DNA of 64,000 nt from Microcaldota archaeon (GTDB lineage Archaea; Micrarchaeota; Micrarchaeia; Norongarragalinales; UBA8480): NCBI GenBank assembly GCA_023247085.1, contig JAHFHC010000003.1, positions 1-64,000 of the forward strand, given 5' to 3'. Below the pieces are notes generated by a model. That model was given only the letters and a program-made list of their open reading frames with translations. It made no database searches and was not told the origin of the DNA. Position numbers and translations under genes: made by a program. This document shows, piece by piece, positions 59,738 to 64,000 of this stretch; the stretch's first letter is position 1; the number at the start of each line of letters is the position of its first letter.

Positions 59738-60547
59738 TTACTTATTCATTAACTGTTTCAAAGTTTGCGTGACGTGTGGATTCTTTAGCCATAACCCGAC
59801 TTCGTCGTCTGGGTGGGTTTGTTCGTTTGTTAAAAAGAGTAACGCTTGGTCATCAGCTAATACGAATCGGGTTGGTAATGCTGTTGAGCTAGTTGTGTGT
59901 GCTAGGGTTGTTACTTCTGGAGCCATTTTAGGCGATACTATGTGTATTTTTGCGCCGCGTTGCTTTGCCTCTTGTAGTAATGCGCCGTGGGCTTTCATTT
60001 TTTGTTGTAGCCCAGTTTGACTTGAGCTGATTACGATATGTTGTTTTGCGTCGGCTAACATTGAAGCTAATTTAGAATTAATTGCATCTTTGCCTTTTAG
60101 TGTCCAGACATTATCTTCAATTGCATAGCCTTCAACAAGCGAACCTGCTTTGATTTTTGTTTGCATTGCTTTGCTTAAATCATCAAAGTGAAGGAATTGT
60201 TTGTCAAGTTCTGCACGCTTTTGTTTTTTAAGCGTGTCAATGGCTTCTCTAATTGGCAGCGCAGAGTACTTAACCGGTCTACCTGGCCGAAGCACTACGA
60301 ATCCTTGATCCTGCAAGCTTGTTAAGACGTCATATACTCTTGGTCTAGGTAATGCTGCGCGGTTAGCTAGTTCTCCTGCGGTGCAAGTTGTAGATGCAGC
60401 TAGTGCATAGTATGCCTTTGCTTCATATTCGTTTAAGCCCAGGCTACGTAAATGAGAAATTACGTCGGTGTTCTTAGAGATGATTGGCATTGCACTCCCA
60501 CTAGTATTAGTTTTGGAGGCTTTTAAACTATCTGCATCGGCGGTCAT
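59738..60547 (-). CDS. TrmB-family transcriptional regulator
   Basis: This 269-residue protein has the TrmB winged helix in LRSLGLNEYEAKAYYALA and PRPRVYDVLTSLQDQGFVVL. A coiled-coil (LKKQKRAELDKQFLHFDDL) leads to a C-terminal sensor part (HIVISSSQTGLQQKMKAHG, RGAKIHIVSPKM). The N-terminal 25 residues are polar. The family represses or activates sugar and other metabolic genes. The nearby inverted repeat 60753-60774, ahead of the divergent gene 60785, is a possible target. Confidence 0.9.
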   Translation of the reverse strand: MTADADSLKASKTNTSGSAMPIISKNTDVISHLRSLGLNEYEAKAYYALAASTTCTAGELANRAALPRPRVYDVLTSLQDQGFVVLRPGRPVKYSALPIREAIDTLKKQKRAELDKQFLHFDDLSKAMQTKIKAGSLVEGYAIEDNVWTLKGKDAINSKLASMLADAKQHIVISSSQTGLQQKMKAHGALLQEAKQRGAKIHIVSPKMAPEVTTLAHTTSSTALPTRFVLADDQALLFLTNEQTHPDDEVGLWLKNPHVTQTLKQLMNK

Positions 60548-60752
60548 CAGCTGATCACTTTTTGTTTTACATCGATTTTATATTTTTTTTGCATTTATTT
60601 TTGCATCTTTCTTTTTTTGTTTTTCTTCTTTTATTTATTTTTTTAATTTTTTCAATTTTTGTTTTTCATTTGTGTTTGAGTATATTATCTTCTACCGACA
60701 CAACTATATAAATGTATTCACTATGGGGGAGTAACAAAACATAAGGTTTAAA

Positions 60753-60774
60753 TACAAGTTATCACCAACTTGTA
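60753..60774 (+). promoter_or_regulatory. Perfect 8-bp inverted repeat next to a TATA box (operator candidate)
   Basis: TACAAGTT (60753-60760) and AACTTGTA (60767-60774) flank ATCACC. The TATA box GTTTAAATA (60746-60754) abuts the left arm, and the repeat covers the expected start site ahead of the ATG at 60785. Binding there would repress the surface-protein gene. The TrmB regulator 200 nt away is the obvious candidate. Confidence 0.6.
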
Positions 60775-60784
60775 GTGACACATT

Positions 60785-62257
60785 ATGAAATTGTTTGGAT
60801 TTTTGGCAGCGCTTGTCGTATTGACTAGCTTCGTGGCTGGCCAGACGTTGTTCTCAGCGTCTAACCATGTTGACGTAACTAGCAATAGGGATGGGCAACT
60901 CACACTCTGGTTCACACCAAGTGAATCGGGCAACTATGCTGTAAACACTGAAGGAAACATTGCAACACGCGTTACTCCTTCGTTTGGAACCATGGACGCA
61001 GGCGCTGTCAAATCTTTTACAGTTATCTTTTTACCACAATTATGTTCAAAAGGGCTATTTTACACAACTATTAATCTTGATACTGTCACCGCTGCAGGTA
61101 TAAGCCAACGAACTTCAAAAACAATTGAAGTAAACGTGCTGCAGTCCACTGATTGCTCGCCAGTTGTTCAAAACAGTTTGCCACAAGATGTTTTAAGCCA
61201 AGCCAATGCTTTTGGTAGCACTTTATCGCTTTCAAGTCAATTTGATGCAAGTGATGTCAATGTCTTAATTTATGCTCCGGAAGGTCAAACCGACATTGCA
61301 AATGGTGAAACCCGCCAAATAAACTTGGATATTGTAAACCGTGGCGCTACTGGAGAATTTCTTTTATCTGCAATTGGGGACGTCAAGCTAAACCCAATTC
61401 TTAATGATTATGCATTTGTATTGCAAAGAGGGGAATCTAAGGGGGTTACGCTAACTGTTTCTCCGCGCGACTTGCAAGGAACTCAATGGGTTTCAATTCA
61501 AGTAACTAGGAGTGGACAAGTAGCTGCTGTTAAAGATATTTTCTTTGAAGTTAGCAAGACACATTTTGTTGAACTTGTAATGCCTCAAGTTGTAAACACA
61601 AAGAACTGCGGCATTGTCACAATTGCTGGAAGGATTAAAAATCCTGGAAGCGCAGTTGAAACCCTAACTGTTTCAATCCCATCTTTGTTTGTATCTTCAA
61701 ACGCATTGACACTTGCTCCTCGTTCAGAGCAAAACTTCGTGCTTAATTTGGACTTGTCAAGCTTATCAGCACAAAATAGGATAATCGATATTGTTGCGGC
61801 AAACCAATATGTTTCTTCAAAGCAACCGGTGCAGTTCAATATTGGACAATGTGATTCAACTGGAGCAGTTTCGTATGTGGTTCAAGTTGATAACCCTTCA
61901 AACCAAACCCTTGTTGGGGTTTATGCAACTGTTATAGATGTTCCAAACAACTGGAAGGTTTCAACGCCTATGCCAATTGACATTCCTACAAATTCTTCAA
62001 AGAATTTGACTGCTTCAATTCAACCAGTGGGGAGTGTAACGAGTGAAATTACGCCGACTCTTTTAGTTCGCGATGCAAATGGTAATGTGCTAAAAACACA
62101 AACGTTATCGCCAGTTAAACCAAGTTCAACAACTGGGTTATTCTTAGCCGGCTTGCTGAACTTAAGTGGATTAGAATGGATTGGTGCAATTGTTTTCGTT
62201 GCATTGATAATTGCGATATTCTCAGCAAAAGCAACGCTGCGAAGAAGCACTGCTTAA
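60785..62257 (+). CDS. Secreted, membrane-anchored beta-sandwich protein
   Basis: The 490-residue protein starts with a signal peptide (KLFGFLAALVVLTSFVAG, cut near QTLFS). It continues with about four Ig/NEW1-like beta domains (GNYAVNTEGNIATRV, ETRQINLDIVNRGATG, CGIVTIAGRIKNPGSAVE, YVVQVDNPSNQTLVGVYAT). A C-terminal membrane anchor (LEWIGAIVFVALIIAIF) with a short basic tail ends it. N-x-S/T sites are few. It is the architecture of archaeal cell-surface proteins of the COG1470 type. It is probably regulated through the inverted repeat at its promoter. Confidence 0.82.
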   Translation: MKLFGFLAALVVLTSFVAGQTLFSASNHVDVTSNRDGQLTLWFTPSESGNYAVNTEGNIATRVTPSFGTMDAGAVKSFTVIFLPQLCSKGLFYTTINLDTVTAAGISQRTSKTIEVNVLQSTDCSPVVQNSLPQDVLSQANAFGSTLSLSSQFDASDVNVLIYAPEGQTDIANGETRQINLDIVNRGATGEFLLSAIGDVKLNPILNDYAFVLQRGESKGVTLTVSPRDLQGTQWVSIQVTRSGQVAAVKDIFFEVSKTHFVELVMPQVVNTKNCGIVTIAGRIKNPGSAVETLTVSIPSLFVSSNALTLAPRSEQNFVLNLDLSSLSAQNRIIDIVAANQYVSSKQPVQFNIGQCDSTGAVSYVVQVDNPSNQTLVGVYATVIDVPNNWKVSTPMPIDIPTNSSKNLTASIQPVGSVTSEITPTLLVRDANGNVLKTQTLSPVKPSSTTGLFLAGLLNLSGLEWIGAIVFVALIIAIFSAKATLRRSTA

Positions 62258-62265
62258 TCCTATTT

Positions 62266-62844
62266 CTAGACTTTTTGATATTTTAACTTTAATTTTTTGC
62301 TTAATTCTGACGTTGTTTTCCAGTGTTCTAAATCATAGATTCCCAAGTACGCGCGGGTTATTGGCCTGCTTTGAAAGTCCACTGGCTCTATTCCATTTGC
62401 TCTCAAAATGCGGTAAATATAATCTACTTCTCCCGGCTTGCGGTTAAAGTATAGTTTGGCTCTTCGTTTTCCATAGGGGAATCTAATTTGCCGGTAAAAA
62501 ACAACGTGGTCTCCGTCTTTGTGCAGGTGAGCGGCAACTGGCTCTTCAACAACAACGTTCGGCATTTTCAATCCTATTACAAAGCGAGCTAGCCGCGCTT
62601 CAGATAAAGGGGTTAATCTTGTTAATTGGCGGTTATCTCTAGCGCGTGTTTTTGCCATTAGTAACAATGGATAGCTCGCGATAGTGCGCGGTTGTTTTTT
62701 AACTTCAACTATTGTGACGCGTTCGCGAATGTTTTTTACAATTTTTAAATTGTCGGGGTGGAAGTGTTCTGGAGTAAACTCATTGCCGGGAAAGACAACT
62801 ATTCTCGACCCGTTTGGTAAACGTTTAGCTGCTAGTTTTTTCAT
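62266..62844 (-). CDS. Hypothetical basic protein
   Basis: I do not recognise this 192-residue protein. It is rich in Arg and Lys, and the segments SRIVVFPGNEFTPEHFHPDN, VTIVEVKKQPRT and FYRQIRFPYGKRRAKLYFNR look like a compact alpha/beta fold. The last 35 residues (SRPITRAYLGIYDLEHWKTT) are helical. It starts 9 nt after the upstream minus-strand gene at 62853, so it is probably the last gene of a three-gene unit with 62853 and the DHH gene. Confidence 0.6.
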   Translation of the reverse strand: MKKLAAKRLPNGSRIVVFPGNEFTPEHFHPDNLKIVKNIRERVTIVEVKKQPRTIASYPLLLMAKTRARDNRQLTRLTPLSEARLARFVIGLKMPNVVVEEPVAAHLHKDGDHVVFYRQIRFPYGKRRAKLYFNRKPGEVDYIYRILRANGIEPVDFQSRPITRAYLGIYDLEHWKTTSELSKKLKLKYQKV

Positions 62845-62852
62845 TTAAATTT

Positions 62853-63332
62853 TTACCAGTTAAAACTTTTTTCAATTGCTTTTTCTAACAATATTTTCAA
62901 CACCATTGCTTCATCTTCGCTTATTGGAATAGCTATTGACACAACTTGCCCTTTTTGATCTTGCGTTGACAGCTTAAAATAATACCCTGTTGCCATTTTT
63001 GAAAAGCTTACGGTTGAGTTCCGCGTATCTGCAGAAATAGCGTATCCCCCTTTTGACGGGTCGTGAAACAGTTCTGCGTTGGCAGCTTTGCCGCTTAATA
63101 CAATTAGCAGTTTAGCCATGTCAACTATTGCCATTTTGAAAGTTAGTTTATCCGACCACCCGAATGCTTGTGGTCCAGTTTGCTTTGCTGCTTCAACAAA
63201 AACACTTTTCTTTTCTGCATTAAAGTCAAATTGAACTGCTGAACCTGTGCCGGTTTTGTTCGGCTTGTAAACTTTAAATTTGTTTTCGAATTTATTTTCA
63301 AATTTACTTTCGCTTTTAGCTACATTGTCCAT
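62853..63332 (-). CDS. Putative single-strand nucleic-acid-binding (whirly/PC4-like) protein
   Basis: This 159-residue protein has a polar N-terminus with a small duplication (KFENKFENKF). It is followed by KVYKPNKTGTGSAVQFDFNA, FVEAAKQTG, DKLTFKMAIVDMAKLLIVLS, GYAISADTRNSTVSFSK and a long C-terminal helix ending FNW. The alternating strands plus helix recall archaeal PC4/whirly-type DNA- and RNA-binding proteins. The assignment is by pattern and is moderate at best. The gene overlaps the DHH gene by 17 nt. Confidence 0.6.
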   Translation of the reverse strand: MDNVAKSESKFENKFENKFKVYKPNKTGTGSAVQFDFNAEKKSVFVEAAKQTGPQAFGWSDKLTFKMAIVDMAKLLIVLSGKAANAELFHDPSKGGYAISADTRNSTVSFSKMATGYYFKLSTQDQKGQVVSIAIPISEDEAMVLKILLEKAIEKSFNW

Positions 63333-64000
63333 TTTGCATCACCAGGTTAATTGCGGTTGTAATTATTTGTTTTGCGTATTCTTTTGGAAAACGACTTGAA
63401 GACGCCACGTCGTGGCCACCGCCTGTAAAACCGCTTTTGCCGTACGTTTCTTTCAAAGCTTTAATTACGAAATGAGCAGAGAAGCCAAGGTCAGCGGCAC
63501 TGCGATTTGCACGAAATGACAAGCTATCTCCAGTATAAACTAGGCTGGCTGTTGGGCCCTTTTCAGCGAAGTGGAATTGAAGTGCGTTGTGCAACTTGCT
63601 TATAGACGGGTAGCTATTCTTTTTTGCAATGCCAGTTACATCGCAAGTTACTAGTGTATATTTGCCAGTGTATGTTTTTGCTTTGTGAATTGCCTTTTCT
63701 AATGCGCGTTGAGTTTTTAGCTTCTCTTCACGGTATAATTCACCAACTAAATGTTTGTCGCTAAGCGTCTTGTCGTAGAATTCCAGCGAATACGGGTCAA
63801 TTGAACTTACTGCTAAGTAATCTATGACAACTCCTTCTGGGAAAAATGTACTTTCACGAAATGAACTGGTGTCGGTTTGCATTGAATACCTGCAAAAGCG
63901 CAGAAATTCTGGCTCTAATTCTGGGCAAATACGCCTAGCGATTTCAAATGCAAGTAAGCCAGTGTTGTAACTAGATGGTTCAATTGGGTTTTTCAATTGA
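63316..64000 (-). CDS. DHH-family phosphoesterase (5' part outside window)
   Basis: About 228 codons are visible. The DHHA1 motif GFTGGGHDVASSSRFPKE marks the end. Upstream are VVIDYLAVSSIDPYS and VTCDVTGIAKKNSYPSISK-like segments of the linker region. The frame stays open to the window edge, and the TTG near 63996 is not a convincing start. The N-terminal DHH domain should lie beyond 64000. It relates to RecJ/NrnA-like nucleases and resembles the complete DHH protein at 25637. Confidence 0.8.
   Translation of the reverse strand, partial: QLKNPIEPSSYNTGLLAFEIARRICPELEPEFLRFCRYSMQTDTSSFRESTFFPEGVVIDYLAVSSIDPYSLEFYDKTLSDKHLVGELYREEKLKTQRALEKAIHKAKTYTGKYTLVTCDVTGIAKKNSYPSISKLHNALQFHFAEKGPTASLVYTGDSLSFRANRSAADLGFSAHFVIKALKETYGKSGFTGGGHDVASSSRFPKEYAKQIITTAINLVMQNGQCS

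Noticed and set aside
1-64000. CRISPR arrays, insertion sequences and provirus genes
   Set aside because: No regularly spaced repeats, transposase motifs, terminal inverted repeats around genes, or capsid or terminase-like proteins were seen.

Overview
The window is archaeal chromosome. It carries RadA, archaeal-type DnaG, Hjc, two archaeal histones, TFE, a TATA-binding-protein repeat, RpoK, RpoF, ribosomal proteins S2, L7Ae, S28e, L24e, S15, S3Ae and L21e, the ether-lipid enzyme GGGP synthase, and TATA-box promoters about 27 nt ahead of often leaderless genes. The packed layout, small genes, few metabolic enzymes, split or shortened proteins (single-repeat TBP, two-gene Hef, RqcH lacking its C-terminal half) and intron-rich tRNAs suggest a small-genome DPANN-like lineage such as Micrarchaeota or Diapherotrites. 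That placement is inference. No CRISPR array, insertion sequence or provirus was seen.

Layout. 1-6.5 kb: GGGP synthase (cut by the window edge), an RPA-like protein, RadA, DnaG, a small TOPRIM protein, a CBS protein and Hjc. 6.6-8.9 kb: an operon of six unrecognised small membrane proteins. 8.9-12.7 kb: CTP synthase, then a tRNA island (Cys, Lys, initiator Met) around TFE; every tRNA is interrupted by one to three introns. 12.7-17.6 kb: two glycolytic enzymes, dCTP deaminase and small proteins. 17.7-23.5 kb: a eukaryote-like ubiquitin system consisting of a Gly-Gly-ending modifier, E2, Rpn11-like JAMM protease, RING-type protein and E1, interleaved with a kinase-like protein and unknowns, and ending with the PCNA-binding repair protein Nre. 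23.7-30 kb: an AAA+ ATPase behind repeated motifs, a histone, a DHH phosphoesterase, asparaginase and a beta-CASP RNase. 30-36.7 kb: RNA polymerase subunits K and F, L21e, the half-size TBP, a promoter-driven small ORF with an in-frame TAG, 5S rRNA and Trm5. 36.8-46.8 kb: a DUF63 protein, RqcH, kinase, histone, Lrp, Hef split into helicase and nuclease genes, ScpB and a ParB-like protein. 47-64 kb: S2, a PIN-domain remnant, an ACT protein, prenyl synthase, GluRS, aconitase, a ribosomal-protein/ValRS operon, a TrmB regulator, a secreted protein and a second DHH protein (cut by the edge).

Two parts stand out. The first is the complete ubiquitin-conjugation and deconjugation gene set within about 4.6 kb. 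The second is the three tRNAs, which fold into canonical molecules of 71-75 nt only after removing introns at unusual positions; two of these introns share the same T-loop site. The single-repeat TBP and the TAG-containing ORF come next.
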